A stretch of DNA of 64,000 nucleotides from Closterium sp. NIES-65 (GCA_948144175.1 CANXME010002497.1:2168501-2232500), one strand, 5' to 3'. Counted from the first letter of the stretch, positions 1 to 12,650 are shown. Translations and numbers: made by a program. Notes: generated by a model not told the origin, from the letters alone.

Positions 1-245
1 ATTTTAACATAGTAGCTGAATACACTTGCAAAGTACAACTAAGACAATTTGAAGTGAATAGCCGTTTATGGTGTCATATGGTGTGAAGTTTAGTGAGTGC
101 ATGGGGCTTAGGACGCACTCTTTGTGCTTCCAACTCGTGGACTATGGAATGCTATACTGAGCACACATTGAGAATGGGCGACGGATACTGGTCGTTGGAA
201 GTTGTTCAAGCACGACGTGTACTAGTGCCAACTGGAATGGAGATG
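1..245. other. A+T-rich leader, no gene
   Basis: I see no gene, RNA or repeat here. It runs straight into the 181-bp tandem array. Confidence 0.4.
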
Positions 246-1250
246 TAGTGTGGTGTTGGCTTGGGCTCCATTCTTGCGTGGGCCCTCGACATGGTGAATT
301 GAGGGTGTGGGATGAAGCACAGGCCCAACGCACGAGCGTTGATGCGCAATCGACATCGCTGTTTAGTTTGGCGACGTTGCTGCGTTCGCATCCATACAAG
401 GCTTGCGCGACCAGGCGAATCCGTTGTGGAATGGTGTTGGATGGGGCTCCATTCTTGCATGGGCCCTCCGCCAGGTGCATTGAGGGTGTGGGATGAAGCA
501 CAGGCCCAACCCACGAGCGTTGATGCGCAATCGACATCGCTGTTTAGTTTGGCGACGTTGCTGTGTTCGCATCCATACAATGCTTGCGCGACCAGGCGAA
601 TCCGTCGTGGAATGGTGTTCGATGGGGCTCCATTCTTGCATGGCCCCTCCGCCAGGTGCATTGAGAGTGTGGGATGAAGCACAGGCCCAACGCACGAGCG
701 TTGATGCGCAATCGACATCGCTGTTTAGTTTGGCGACGTTGCTGCGTTCGCATCCATACAAGGCTTGCGCGACCAGGCGAATCCGTTGTGGAATGGTGTT
801 GGAAGGGGCTCCATTCTTGCATGGCCCCTCCGCCAGGTGCATTGAGAGTGTGGGATGAAGCACAGGCCCAACGCACGAGCGTTGATGCGCAATCGACATC
901 GCTGTTTAGTTTGGCGACGTTGCTGCGTTCGCATCCATACAAGGCTTGCACGACCAGGCGAATCCGTTGTGGAATGGTGTTGGATGGGGCTCCATTCTTG
1001 CATGGGCCCTCCGCCAGGTGCATTGAGGGTGTGGGATGAAGCACAGGCCCAACGCACGAGCGTTGATGCGCAATCGACATCGCTGTTTAGTTTGGCGACG
1101 GTGTTGCGTTCGCATCCATACAAGGCTTGCGCGACCAGGCGAATCCGTTGTGGTACGGTGTTGGATTGTCATCTAACCTTGCACGGACATTCAAGTAGGT
1201 GCCTCAAAGGGGTATGAAGTAGAGCCACAACGCACAATCGGCGATGCGTT
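246..1250. repeat. 181-bp tandem satellite, about 5.5 units
   Basis: Landmarks recur every 181 bases: the GTTTAGTTTGGCGACG block near 362, 543, 724, 905 and 1086, and a GGGCTCCATTCTTGC block near 264, 445, 626, 807 and 988. Middle units differ by only a few bases. The first unit is partial, and the last diverges after about 1160. The period is not a multiple of three, so the open frames on both strands shift from unit to unit and are not convincing coding sequence. It is best read as a satellite or minisatellite next to a transposon. Confidence 0.92.
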
Positions 1251-1921
1251 ATCGTGAGGGCACGAAGTTCTTGTGTACTTCCCGTATGTTGCCAGACCAC
1301 ACTAGAGATCTTGTATGGTTTTTAGAATGTCACGTTGTCAACTAGGGGTGGATCTCGAGCAGGCATTTTCATGTGACCGTGTAGTAGTTATCATCAACGA
1401 GTTTAGTGTATAGATTAAATGCAATTGTACAATGTAATATCCTGTGCTGTATTTTGTCCGTTGTCGAGCTCACCACTGTGAGCTCACTAACGTGAGCGCG
1501 ATCTCCCCCGTATAACAATTCGCAACTGAACTACAGATCCAAACGGATCTCTTCCCGCTCTTCCTCATCCCACTCGACTCTCACGCACCAAGAGTGCGTG
1601 AATCCACAGGCACGTCCTTCTCACCGAGCTCGCAACGCACACACAAGACCTACCGTCTTAGAATCAAGCGCATTCTCCGCTGCTCCATGTGCCTTGTCAC
1701 GACCGCGCGGCGCGCACATCGTTAGGCACGTCCAAACATAAGCTGCCCGCTCAAGTGCCAGTCGTGCAGTGATACAAGCCGCCTTGAACAGTGCGCGGTT
1801 TGGCGATGACCGTGTTGCATTACCAGCCTTCTTGCACGGAGTACTTAATGCCTTCTCAAGCGTCCCACGACGCTCGTTGCTTCACAGGCCATTCCTCAAC
1901 ACTTAGACAGATCCGTACCGC
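1251..1921. other. 5' flank of the transposase gene
   Basis: No gene recognised. It holds short inverted words around 1470-1500 (GAGCTCAC/GTGAGCTC, GTGAGCGC) and presumably the promoter and 5' end of the transposon. I could not match a terminal inverted repeat here with the 3' flank. An in-frame TAG at 1904-1906 closes the frame just before the ATG at 1922. Confidence 0.4.
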
Positions 1922-4900
1922 ATGGGCTCCTTACCTGGCGTCGTCTGCGAGTTTTGCAATAGATGGTTCCCCAACGCCCAAGTTTATGGCGGTCACAAGT
2001 CACGGCGGACCCCTTGCCAAGGCCTTTCCGCCCTGGCAAGGCCCTCGCAATCTGCACCATCCGCCGGACTACACACACTGCTATTCGTGCAAGAGATTCT
2101 GTCGGACGCTCCCGCTGCTCCCGCTTCACCTACCGCGTCTAATCCGTCCAACACCGACGCTGTGAATGGTCCTCCTCGCGTGCATGAAGCTGAAGATGAC
2201 GCAACACCCTCGGCTGGGAACGTGGGGGCTTCTGAATCTGAGCATCAACCGCCACCCGGAACACCTTCAGATGACATGAGTGCGGATCCGGGGTGCCGCC
2301 CTGGAGTGAGTCACGCGGCCCCGCCGACAATCATCTCTGGGGAGAGCAATGCGACGCCCCTCAATCCGATTGCGTTGAAGCTGCTGCACTTCGTGAGGCG
2401 TGTAAATGGCGGAATGGGCATGGCGGAGATCGACATCAATGGCCTGCTTCAGCTCGTGGTGGAGCCTGGCCTTGCGCCTCTTGTGATCTCAGAGATCCGG
2501 AACTGCAAGGATCTGGAGAGGTTCGAGATGGAGCGCTTGGTAGGGCTCAATCGCGGATGGTCAGTGGCGACCTTCGAGATTGAGGGTCATCCTCCACAAC
2601 TCCTCCTCTTCCGGAACTCTGCGCAGGTAAGCAGGCCGTGGATGCGTGGCTGCGAAATGCAGATTCCGCCTCCATTTGGTCCATGTGTGCGATCCGACCC
2701 TTCCCCGCTCCCGCCACTAAACCCCTGTTTGGTTCTCCCCCGCTCTTGATGCCGTACTCCAGGCTTTTGCTGAACTGTTTGGGCACACCAACAACGCGCC
2801 CGGCTTCAAGCTCAAGGCTCGTGTCGATGAGGACCATGGCACAGGCGAGCGTCGCTATACCACGCCAGAAATTGGAACGTGGTGGAACGATGCTCAGGTA
2901 TGTAAATACCCCGCTGCCACCCAAAACCACACGCGTGCGCCGTCCTCCGTTGACGCGCTGATGTGTAGGGAGCATCTTCAGTGCGTCATGTTAGTGGGGA
3001 GTGTTATGTACCATGCTTAATCCGCCAGGCGACACATTACCTTGGTGGTGTTTGACCGTGGGGGTTTTCCGTCTTTGTCGTGCATGCAGGAACACTTCGG
3101 ATGGTCTGAAGTCGTGGGGGGTATCATCCTATATTCGGATGTGACGCACATGAGCAACAACGGCCGGAAGAAGGCGTGGCCGCTCATGATGACGCTTGCC
3201 AACATCTCCCAGGCCAAGCGATGGGGGAAAGCCGGGCACACGCTACTTGCTCTCCTTCCTATCCCCCCTTCGGCAATGTTTGCTGTTGAAAAGGTGATGC
3301 TCTTCCAGCGATGCGTCCTCACCGTGCTGCAGCCGCTTCTGGATGGCATGGACAGGTCCGTACTCGATTTCCGTCATGCTATGTCGTCACCGTGTGCACA
3401 GCATAGTGTGCGCAGCGCTTTTGTATGTTGCATTACCCTTTGCCCCTCCTCGCTGATGCACAGAGTCGTCATGGCTGTTGACGTTACCACTCTACCCGTT
3501 CCTTGCAGCGGCTTCCGTCTCAGGGACCCTTTCGGTGATTGGCAAACAGTGCGGCCACTGCTGTACGCCTGGGTGTGCGACTACCCCGAGAGCGGCAAGA
3601 TTAGTTGCACACTCTCGCATGGATCGCGGATGCCGTGCAGCATCTGCTATGCTGCAAAGGTGAGCAAACATGCCATGTGAACGCCTTCATCGCCATCGTC
3701 ATCTGACTGTCACATGACGGACCTCCTAATTTTTTCACCCTTACCAGTTCATCCCATCCCACCCCCCGTGCTACACCAGGAGCATTTAGTTGCTGTCAAG
3801 GCACGGAACACGCCGCGCACGCCTGAACAGCAGCAATGGATCGTGAATGAGGCGGCTGGATTGACATCAAGCCAGGCCGACCCATGCAAGACCTACTCGA
3901 CCTACCCGGTTGAGGTGAGCGACCTGTCCACCGCGCTACTTTCCTGTCTAAGCACTCCGTGTTGAGAAGCCCTGGGGGAGATGTGCACTGCCATTGCACT
4001 GCCCCACATGTTGGCCGAGTCTCTCATATACCTTTCTCTACCATTCCCCACCACACCCCCTCCGCCAGTGTGTGCTCTGGAAATGGGATGTCCCAGGGAC
4101 CGTGTGGGGCAATCCCTTCCTCGTTATCATGCCTGACATCATGCACCAGGCGGACCTGGGCATGATGAGCCACATTGTGGCTGTCGTGCGCAAGATGAAG
4201 AAGCGGCGCGTCAAGCAGATGGACAGGTCAGTGCCTTGGGGGATTACTTTCGTGTCAAGAACACTCCAATACGCACTCTCCTCCTACTTACATGCCCATG
4301 CATTTGTGCCGGCCTTGAACTCGGATGTATGCGCAGGCGCCTGTCCCTCATTCGCGACCGCACGCGCCTGAACCACCTGCGCCTGCCAGAGAGCGCCTAC
4401 TTCGAGAGTGGAGCATGTGTCGCGGCCTATGAGCACAGGGCCGTCATGCAGGTGAGGAAGCCATGGTGCACGTGATCCTCGTGAGCGACAGCATGCACCA
4501 TGCTGAAACAGGATGCTGATTCCAGGCTACAACACCCCCCCTGCTGCATCCTAGTACCCATTCTCCCGCTCTCATCAATTCCGCCCCCTAACCTGTTTGT
4601 TAATCGGCACACGCATGTCCCAACTACTCATGCCCACCTGCCGTCCTTAACCGTGAAATTTGCAGGTCATGGTGTTCGTATTTGCTGGCCTGCTTCGCCA
4701 GCCCCAGATGGATGCTGTTCGTGCCTATCTTGGCTGGTACCTCTTGTGTTGCCAGCCAACGGGGCACACCGAGCGGTCCCTGCGGGATCTCAAGAAGAAG
4801 ACCTCCCGGTACTATTGACATGCATGTACAACCCTGGGGATTGCATGAATGCCTGGCCACGGCACCTAAGCTGTTGTAGTAACATATCTTCTGAGGTTGT

Positions 4901-6008
4901 TGCTGATAAACCATGATAGTATATCAAATAAAGTAGGCTGCAGTATGCTGTAGTAGACTCTGATGTCCTTGCATGCTGTCAACTCCCACTCCCATCAGGC
5001 TGGTTGAGCAGTTGCAGGCTGCTTTTCCAAAGCAGCCATCCTCTTGGTGCCTTGTGAAAACCCATCTCATGTCGCACTACATCGACTCCATTCGCCGTGC
5101 GGGACACGTCACGGAATTCAGCACCAACATGTTCGAGCACTTGCATGGCCCGTTGGTAAAGAGGATCTACCGGCGGTCCAACAAGCGCAATGTAGATGGG
5201 CAGATTATGAAGTTCCATGCTAGGCGCATCCCGGACGTTGTGCCGGTGGACGATCCCCTTGGCCGGGACACTGCCATGCGGCAGGTAAACCTGTCTAGTG
5301 ATTGAATTGCAAAGATATGCATGCATAATGTAATAAACTCGCCACTGTTCGTTGGCAGGCCATTGAGACAGGCACAAGGACTCTTATCAAAGAGTCCTAC
5401 TTTCTCCCTGTGGAGTTACCAGAAGAACCCACCTCCACCAACTGGTTTGCAAGGAAGTGGGCCATGCAACACCCAGTTGCACAAGCTGCCCTCAAGGATG
5501 CGCTAGTACGTTATGCTGGATGCGTCCCCAAGATCAGAGTAAGTACTTCGTGGATCATACAATCATTTTTTTCTTGCCCCAAACCCTAAACTGATTACAC
5601 ACTGCAATTGTTATGCAGGCCCATGCATCGTTGGCCATCCCAGCGGCAGATGATGCCAGCTTCTCAAGAGTTTCTCACTTCGTTCGAGCGACCCCTGACT
5701 ATTTTGAGAGGCCGTGGTACTCGGATGTTGCAGTGGAGGGTGTAAGGCATGGTCGGAGAGAGGAGTGGTATGCAAGGTTGCTCCTATTGTTCCATACAAA
5801 AATACGTGGTGAGAGGGAGGAGCTAGCCTACGTTAGATATTGGAATGCAAGCGGAGAGGATGCTGCAACCGGATGCCTTCGCCTCAAGTGGACAACAGGA
5901 ATGTACGCATACTCTGTGATTCCGATGGAAGCGCTGCTCCGTCACGTCCATGTGGTGAAGGCATTCCATCTGGACAGTACCTATCTCCTCAATAAGTATC
6001 ATATATGA
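1922..6008 (+). CDS. Plavaka-like DDE transposase, 11 exons, apparently intact
   Basis: Predicted transposase of about 887 residues. My exon model, all GT-AG and phase-consistent, is 1922-2626, 2763-2897, 3090-3355, 3509-3659, 3780-3914, 4069-4226, 4337-4451, 4666-4808, 4999-5284, 5359-5538, 5619-6008. The N-terminus has a zinc-finger-like C-x2-C-x12-H-x6-C (residues 9-32). The order of conserved blocks then follows the Plavaka group of CACTA-related transposases: an ETGTWW-type block (EIGTWWNDAQ), LYSDVTHMSN, CDYPESGKISC with C-x2-C, MPDIMHQADLG, YFESG..AAYEHRAVMQ, HYIDSIRRAG, FEHLHGPLVK, and a C-terminal LLNKY. Probable catalytic residues are D297, D487 and E649. The ATG is the first after an in-frame stop. 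No premature stop or frameshift appears in the spliced frame, unlike every other element here. Exon boundaries are by eye. Confidence 0.82.
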
Positions 6009-6289
6009 TGCATTTATATTATAATAAAATGGTCTGTTAAGTTATCCAGCACTCACATTTTACATAAGTCAAAACAAACAAAACCAATTACAAATGGATC
6101 CCAAATTTGGCACGATCCAAATAAACAACAATGTACCGGAGTCGCGGATTCGATTTAGACTCGGACAAATAAACGCGGTCCGAATTCATTCCGTGATTGG
6201 TCGCGCTTTTGTTTCGGAACTTCGCCAACCAAAACATCTGAACTGTACCCCCCTCCGAACCCCCTTTAAAAACCAAGGTTTTTTGTGAT
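6009..6289. other. 3' flank of the transposase gene
   Basis: A+T-rich just after the stop, then unique-looking sequence up to the point where similarity to the MYB-like region at 62.4 kb begins (about 6290). The transposon 3' end should lie here, but I found no matching terminal inverted repeat. Confidence 0.35.
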
Positions 6290-6903
6290 GCAGCAACGGG
6301 GAAGGAGGCATCACATGGGAACGGATAATCAGAGGCAGTGGAAGAAGCGGAGAAGGTGGCGGCTTGGGAAGCAGGGGCGGGGCTGACTGCAGATGAGGGG
6401 TCCGCTGGAGCTGCTGGGTAGCAGCAGGTGGCATTGGGTGAGAGGAAGACAATGCTGCACTCGTCAAATGACACACCACCGAATGCCAGAGCAGTTGAAC
6501 CAATGTCACCCGAATGCTGCTGCTGCTGCTGCTTGCCATCCTGACAGGGCAACAGCTGATCGAGGCCCTTTACGGGAACATTTCTGGGGAATTCAGCATC
6601 TTCTAGGTGCTTTCTCAGAAGATTCTGCTGAAAGTGCTGAGTGAACTTCCTGCCGTTAAGACACGGCCACAGGGGAGAAGCTCAGAAAAAGGCGCAGGCG
6701 TGTTTGAAAGGCTCAGACGAGGGGTGCGTGTTGACGGGCTCAGTGGGTTTCGAAAATGACTGTGACAAGCAGAGTTACCTTCTAAGAAAGATGTAACGGT
6801 TACAGCACGACTTGTTGCTCCTCTTGAGCTGACCCCTCCTCTTCAGCTCTCTCCACCGCTTCGTCCCAAAATGCAGCGCATGGTGCAGCAGAACCGCGTC
6901 CTC
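6290..6903 (-). pseudogene. MYB-like DNA-binding gene fragment, copy 1
   Basis: Read on the minus strand, an exon (6903-6779, 125 bp, AG before, GT after) encodes one MYB-type repeat with the words EDAVLLHHALHFGTKRW and SNKSCCNRYIFLRR. The SxKSCxxR pattern is typical of plant R2R3 MYB proteins. A 129-bp intron follows. The next exon starts at 6649 with KFTQHFQQNLLRKHLEDA, then a Gln run and an Ala/Pro/Ser-rich tail. A second copy near 63 kb has the same exon length, intron position and motifs. No first exon or start codon could be found, and similarity to the other copy stops near 6290, beside the transposase gene. It is therefore probably a truncated copy, though a larger gene with distant exons is possible. 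MYB assignment is by motif only. Confidence 0.55.
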
Positions 6904-7348
6904 CTGCATGGATCAACACGGATCTCGTGGCCAATGATTGACCTATCTTTCGGCACGTCTTAGAAGGAGCACGGTGAAGGAGCGTGACTCAAGGCCTACT
7001 TACCCGGCTGAAGGGATTCTGAAGAGTGTCTTGGGCCACAGTGAGCGCCGTGTCTTGACGCACAAATGTATTCACACCAATATGGCTAGCAAGGCTTTCA
7101 AGAATCAATATTTTGATTCACTCTCCTTTTTCAGGCTGGAAATTGGGTGGATCTTAAGAGCGTCTCCAGTGCAGAACTCACGCCTATCTCACTGGATTCA
7201 CACCCACCTCTCTAGATCCACCTCTCAGCACTCACCTCTGGGGACCAGGGCTGTATGGCGAGCGACGAGGATTGGGATGAAGGCGAAGTAGTCGCTTCAG
7301 AGGAATGCGACATGGCGGCGAGGATGGGGTTTAAAAATCATTACTTCT
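6904..7348. other. Intergenic, no gene supported
   Basis: Several short open frames but no recognisable domain. The five bases AGGCA at 7349-7353 are the left target-site duplication of element C. Confidence 0.35.
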
Positions 7349-7353
7349 AGGCA

Positions 7354-7985
7354 TGTAACACCCAAGGCTATTATAATGGAGCTACAATGCTTTTATAATA
7401 AATTTCAATACAAGCTGAAGCTCTAACTAGCTCCCAATAGCCTTGGAGGTGTCAATCTTCCTGAAGGAGTTGTTGAAAAGGCTTGAGAGAATTGTGTAGG
7501 AAGGCTTGTGAGAGAGCTCTCAAGGACTTAGGCAAAACAATCCCATTTCCAATTGTTTAGTTGGAGTGGGAGGTTCTGAAAATTTAGCTTGCTTAGCTCA
7601 GACCCCCTCAATACACCCCTTGGGGAACTATCCCAACCATGGTTTCCATGGTGGGATGGTTCCTAGGCTTGGAGCCTATGTGGCAATTGTGTTGGGTTGG
7701 AAAACCCAACTTAGAACCATTCAATGGTTGTGTTTAGGATAGAGTAGATTGTAACACTTGTTTGGCAGTTACTGATTGGCTGGGATTCCAACCTTCAACA
7801 TTCTCTTGGTTGAGTTGGAAATGTTCCAAACCTCCAAAGTTGAGGCTTGGCAAACCCAAACCAAGTTTCAACCCAACCAACTCAACCATCTTCTCCAACT
7901 CTTCCTTTGTCGAGAGAAGCTCTCAACAATAGACTTAAAGAGAGATTGATGGTTGTTAGCTCAGTAGTTAGGGTAATACGTTACA
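7354..7985 (-). repeat. Element C 3' LTR
   Basis: 632 bp, same length as the right LTR, with scattered substitutions (for example CCCAAGG versus CCTAAGG near the end). It begins TGTAAC and ends GTTACA. The pol stop codon falls inside its inner end. Confidence 0.93.
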
Positions 7986-8430
7986 CTCCTCCCCCCCTAG
8001 GTGACAACGTCCCCGTTGCCCTAGGGTGCTTCTGAGAACGAGTGCTTCGAGCACGGCGCACCACATTACGATCAGGGTCAACCCCGTCCACTGGTTGTGG
8101 GTCTGCTCGTAGAGCCAGGTCTTCCATATACGCTTGAATCGCTGCTTCGGTCAAGTGTTCCTCAGGCTCCCAAGAGTTGTGCTCCGGCCCATAGCCTTTC
8201 CACTGAATTAGGAACTCACGAACAGTTTTGCAGCCGCGTTGTCGATCACGGTGCGTTAGCACACGATCGACTTCGTAAAAGAGTTCCTCCTCAAGAGCGA
8301 TGGTTGGTGGCGGTAAGTACTTGCCTTCTGCAACGTACTTATTCAATAGAGACACGTGGAAGACATTGTGAATCTGCAATGTCGCAGACAATTTGGGCCT
8401 ATATGCGACCTCACCAACACGCGCGATCAC
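7981..8430 (-). pseudogene. Element C integrase C-terminus with chromodomain
   Basis: Continuation of pol after the solo LTR at 8492-8615. The frame reads VGEVAYRPKLSATLQIHNVFH, typical of the end of chromoviral integrase. A chromodomain follows (about 8277-8119), with YEVDRVL, FLIQWKGY and SWEPEEHL; its aromatic residues are in the expected places. In chromoviruses this domain is thought to steer integration towards particular chromatin. The 5' side is interrupted by the solo LTR and a nearby stop, so this piece cannot be translated as part of pol. Confidence 0.85.
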
Positions 8431-8491
8431 CTTGAAGGGCCCAATCCAACGAGGGAAAAGCTTTCATGCTCCCGGGATCTTGAGACGAATG

Positions 8492-8615
8492 TGTGAAAGT
8501 TTAGAAGAGAGAAGAGAGTTGAACTAGCAAGAATGGGGATACAAATAGCAAACCCTAGAAGGGTTGTACTCGCTATGGAGCACCCCACTACAGGCTAGAG
8601 CATAATATTCTGACA
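8492..8615 (-). repeat. Solo LTR of the GC-rich non-autonomous family
   Basis: 124 bp, closely similar to the 130-bp LTRs at 11274-11403, in minus orientation, with TSD GAATG on both sides (8487-8491 and 8616-8620). No internal sequence remains, as expected after LTR-LTR recombination. It splits the integrase/chromodomain part of element C. Confidence 0.9.
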
Positions 8616-11273
8616 GAATGTTCTTCGTACTCAGTAATACTTTGTCGCCAACTGCGAAAACGACTTCCCGGCGTTTCATGTCGGCATAGGACTTTTGCCT
8701 CTGTTGGGCAAGCTGCAGCCAATGGCGAGCGGACTTCAATGCCGCTTGCTGATTTCCAATAAAGTCCTTTGCGGCAGGGATTTTGAGGTTCTTAATCCCA
8801 TGCGTCGCGGGGGTTGTGGGGTGCCGACCACAGTTCAGGACAAAGGGTTTCTCATGGGTGCTTTCATGCACAGAATAGTTTACAGCGAATTCCACGACTG
8901 GCAATAATTCATCCCAATCGTCCTGAGTTGGGCTTATGAAAGAACGAAGCATTTGCTCAAGAGTGCGGTTGGTCCGCTCTGTCTGTCCATCCGTTTGCGG
9001 GTGGAATGCAGACGACATCTTGAGTTTCGTTCCGAGTGTCTTAATGACCTCTTGCCAGAACCGGCTTGTGAAGCGCGGGTCTCGGTCAGACACCATCACA
9101 CGAGGCAAACCGTGTAAGCGGAAAACGTGCGTCACGAACAACTTTGCAGTATCCTCTGCGGACATGTCAGTTGTCGTGGGCACGAAGTGCACCATTTTGG
9201 TCAAGCGATCTACAAACACTAGTATCGCTGTATGACCATCTCGCGTCTTGGGGAGATCGGTGATAAAATCCATCGATACACTCTCCCAAGGTTCATCAGG
9301 AATCTCGAGTGGTTGAAGCAAACCAACAGGCTTCTGTGTGCTTGGCTTGTGACGCGCACACGTGTCACAACGAGTTCCAAAATGCTGGACCTCAATGCCC
9401 AATCCCGGCCACCAGTATACATCACTGAGGGCCCACCGGGTTTTCTTGACACCTAGGTGTCCTCCATACTTAGTGGCGTGCACCTCTGCTAGAATATCAT
9501 TCCGCAGGTTTCCCACATGTGGGACAACAATTTCTTTCTTGTGCCACCAGAGCTCATGCTCCCACAAGAGATCCTTCGTATTCTGTGGGTTCCAAAACCA
9601 AGGGTCAATATCATACCCTGCGCGAACGCGTTTCAGAAAACCACCAAAGGCAATCTCACTCACTCGAGCAGCTGCGAGGATGTTGAAACAAGCAGCAAAC
9701 ACTGCGTTATGTTCAGTATTATCAACACCCGTTGCTGCACCAATCGGCTGTCTGCTCAGAGGATCAGCCATGTTCGTCAAGCCCGCTCGATATTGAATAT
9801 CATAGGTGAACCCACTAAGGAGTTCAGCCCATCGAGCTTGACGACGGGTGAGTGTGGCTTGAGTGGCAAAATAGGTGTTCGGACAGTGGTCGGTCGTGAC
9901 CACAAAGTCAACACCTTCGAGATAACATCTCCATGTTCGTAGCGCATGCACAACTGCCAACAATTCTTGTTCGGAAGTTGTATAGCGCTGTTCAGCTGGT
10001 GAAAGCTTTCTACTCTCAAATGCCACGGAGTGTCCTTCTTGCAAAAGAACTGCTCCAATCTCTACTGTCGAGGCATCAGTTACCACCTCGTAGGGCTTGG
10101 ACGGGTCTGGCAAAGCCAGCACTGGAGCATTGGTCAGCATGGTTTTCACCTCCTCAAATGCCTTCTGGCATTGATCGGTCCACTGCCAAGCATTACCCTT
10201 ACGAGTGAGGGCAGTCAGTGGAGCGACTACGGAGGAATAATTTTCCAAGAAACGGCGAAAATAGTTCGCAAGTCCGAGAAATGATCTGACCTGTCCTACA
10301 TCCTGTGGAACGGGCCACTGTTGGACTGCCGCCACTTTCTTTGGATCGACTTTGAAGCCATCGCTGCCTACCAAGTGACCAAGGTATTCCAACTCGCGTT
10401 TGTAGAAGTGACACTTCCACAATCGAGCAAAGAATTTATGCTCTCGCAGTTTTCCTAACACCCATTTCAGGTGTTGCGTGCGTTCTTCTTCAGTCTCCGA
10501 GTACAGGAGGATGTCATCCAAGTATACCAGGACAAATTGACCAATTCCTTCCCGAAAGACATCATTCATTGCTTGCTGAAATGACGCGGGAGCATTTGTC
10601 AAGCCAAAACTTAACACACGCCACTGAAAATGTCCGAACGGCGTTCTGAAAGCCGTTTTTGGAACATCTTCTTCGGTGATTCGTAGCTGATGTTACCCCT
10701 GAGCTAAGTCCAGCGCACTGAACCACTGAGCTCCTTGGAGCCGATCGAATAGATCCTCAATTCGTGGTAGAGGGTATCTGTTCTTCACCGTAATCTTGTT
10801 CAAGGCACGATAATCTACGCACATGCGTAATCCTCCGCCCTTCTTGTTAACGAACAAAATTGGTGCTCCGTAAGGGGATGCACTGGGTTCAATCCATCCT
10901 TTTCTGAGGTATTCCTTGATCTGTTGTTTGGCCTCTTCGTACTCAGCTGGACTGAGGCGATACAGAGGTCGAAAGGGTGGAACCTTTCCTAGTTCAGCAG
11001 GGATGGTGTGACCCACGGCGCGGTCAGGCGGAAGTCCATCAGGGATGGTTTCAAACACTTCCTTAAATTCCTTTGCCGAAATTTGCATCTGAGGAGGGAA
11101 ATTCTCAATTGCTGGCTCCAAGGCCTCAGCATTCTCAAGCTGTACCACGAACAGTGTATCAGCCGACTTAACAGAATGCCCGAACTGGTTGGCCAACACA
11201 CACAGCACGCTGGGACGTTTAGGCGTCTGTGTTTCAGTGGGCAAAGTATCATTAATTTGCCACTGGATTGCCT
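8616..11273 (-). pseudogene. Element C pol: RT, RNase H, integrase
   Basis: Minus-strand pol in one frame, broken by one stop. RT begins around 11000 ([29 protein letters not shown]) and has YLDD at 10513-10524. RNase H includes TDAS and a TSEQELLAVVHALR stretch. Integrase has an H-H-C-C finger (YGGHLGVKK, CDTCARHK), then MDFITDLP, VSDRDPRF and TDGQTERTN, matching the D,D-35-E core. A TAA at 10690-10692 replaces the tyrosine expected in the LDLAQGYHQ motif. The 5' end is cut by the element at 11274-12780; the 3' end runs into the solo LTR. Confidence 0.93.
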
Positions 11274-11403
11274 TGTCAGAATATTATTCTTATGTTCTAG
11301 CCTGTAGTGGGGTGCTCTATAGCGAGTACAACCCTTCTAGGGTTTGCTATTTGTATCCCCATTTCTGCTAGTTCATTCCTCTTTCTTCCTTCAAACTTTG
11401 TCA
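11274..11403 (+). repeat. Left LTR, non-autonomous element 1
   Basis: 130 bp, TGTCAGAATA...TTTGTCA. It differs from the right LTR at one noted position (CTTCTAGGG versus CTTCTAAGG), implying a recent insertion. Confidence 0.92.
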
Positions 11404-12650
11404 TGCTATCAGAGCAGGTCGATCCCCTTGGATCGAACTTGTGGGTGGGTTACCACCTCGCTTCCGCTGCTACCTTTCCTTCCCGCCGTGCGCCCCGAGG
11501 CTCGCGGCGACTTTCCTTCCCGCCGTGCGCCCCGAGGCGCGCGGCGGTTTTCTGCCCGCCGTGCGCCCCGGGGCGCGCGGCGGTTCTTTGCCCGCTGTGC
11601 GCCCCGAGGCGCGCGGCGGGCGTCTGCCCTACCTTCGCGGGCGTCCGCCCTACGTCGCGGCCCCGCCCTGCCTTGCGGCCCCGCCCCTCGAAGCGGCCCT
11701 GCCCTGACCGTCGCGGCCCCGCCCTACGTCGCGGCCCCGCCCTGTGTTGCGGCCCCGCCCCTCGAAGCGGCCCTGCCCCGACCGTCGCGGCCCTGCCCTA
11801 CGTCGCGGCCCCGCCCTGTGTCGCGGCCCCGCCCCTCGAAGCGGCCCCGCCCTACTTCGCGGCCCCGCCCCTCGTCGCGGCCCCGCCCCTTGTCGCGGCC
11901 CCGCCCTCCAACCAGGCCCGTGGTGGGTCCCTTTCACCACCCCGCCTCCCCCCCCCCACCCCCCCCCCCCCCCTCCCCCCCCCTTTCCCTCTCCCGCAAG
12001 CGGCCCCCTCAGGTCGCCACGACGGACGACGGGAGGGGCGAGCTGTGGGGTGGCGGGTATGGGGGTGCTCGGTGTGCCTTCCTCCCTTTGCTCCTCCTCC
12101 TCCTTCGTCTCCCACTACTGCAGCTGTCGCTGAGGGGGGTGGTTGTGTGGGAGACTCGGGTTTAGGGTTTAAGGGGGGTGCGTGGGAGTGCAGCTAGCGG
12201 TGTAGCAGTGGGTGTGCATCAGGGGGGTGGGACTGTGTGCGGGAGGTTGAGTGGAGGTTGTCAGTTTGTCGTTCGCAGCACCTGTAGTCCGGGGCGCTGT
12301 CCCGGTAGCCCAGTCGTAGCCAGCTGTGCTAGCCGCCCGTGGGTCCGTTGCCCGTCCGCCGGTATTTGAGCCGCGGGGCCTGTTACTCCTGTAGTCCGGG
12401 CGCTGTCCGGTAGCCGCTGTGCCAGTGTGCCTGCAGCTTCAGCCGTTGCCTCCTATCTCCTCTCCCCTCACTCTCTCTCCTCCTCCTCACTTGCCCGTTG
12501 TGACTACCACTAGCTCTGCTCATAATTGTGAACTCTAAACTATCTCTGCTTGAACTTGTGCTCAGAATGTGTGGTGACATTGTGATCCACCCTGAGCTTG
12601 TTTTGCTTTGCCTGCTCTGCTGATTACACCCCACTTTGGCTATGGGGGTG

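Noticed and set aside
142..1217. Overlapping open frames of 120-180 codons on both strands
   Set aside because: They are produced by the 181-bp tandem repeat, rotate frame from unit to unit and show no domain.
1450..6300. Terminal inverted repeats of the Plavaka-like transposon
   Set aside because: I compared both flanks by eye and found no convincing inverted match.
11307..12197. Proline/arginine-rich protein in non-autonomous element 1
   Set aside because: Several frames are open at once through a GC-rich tandem array; no conserved start and no domain.
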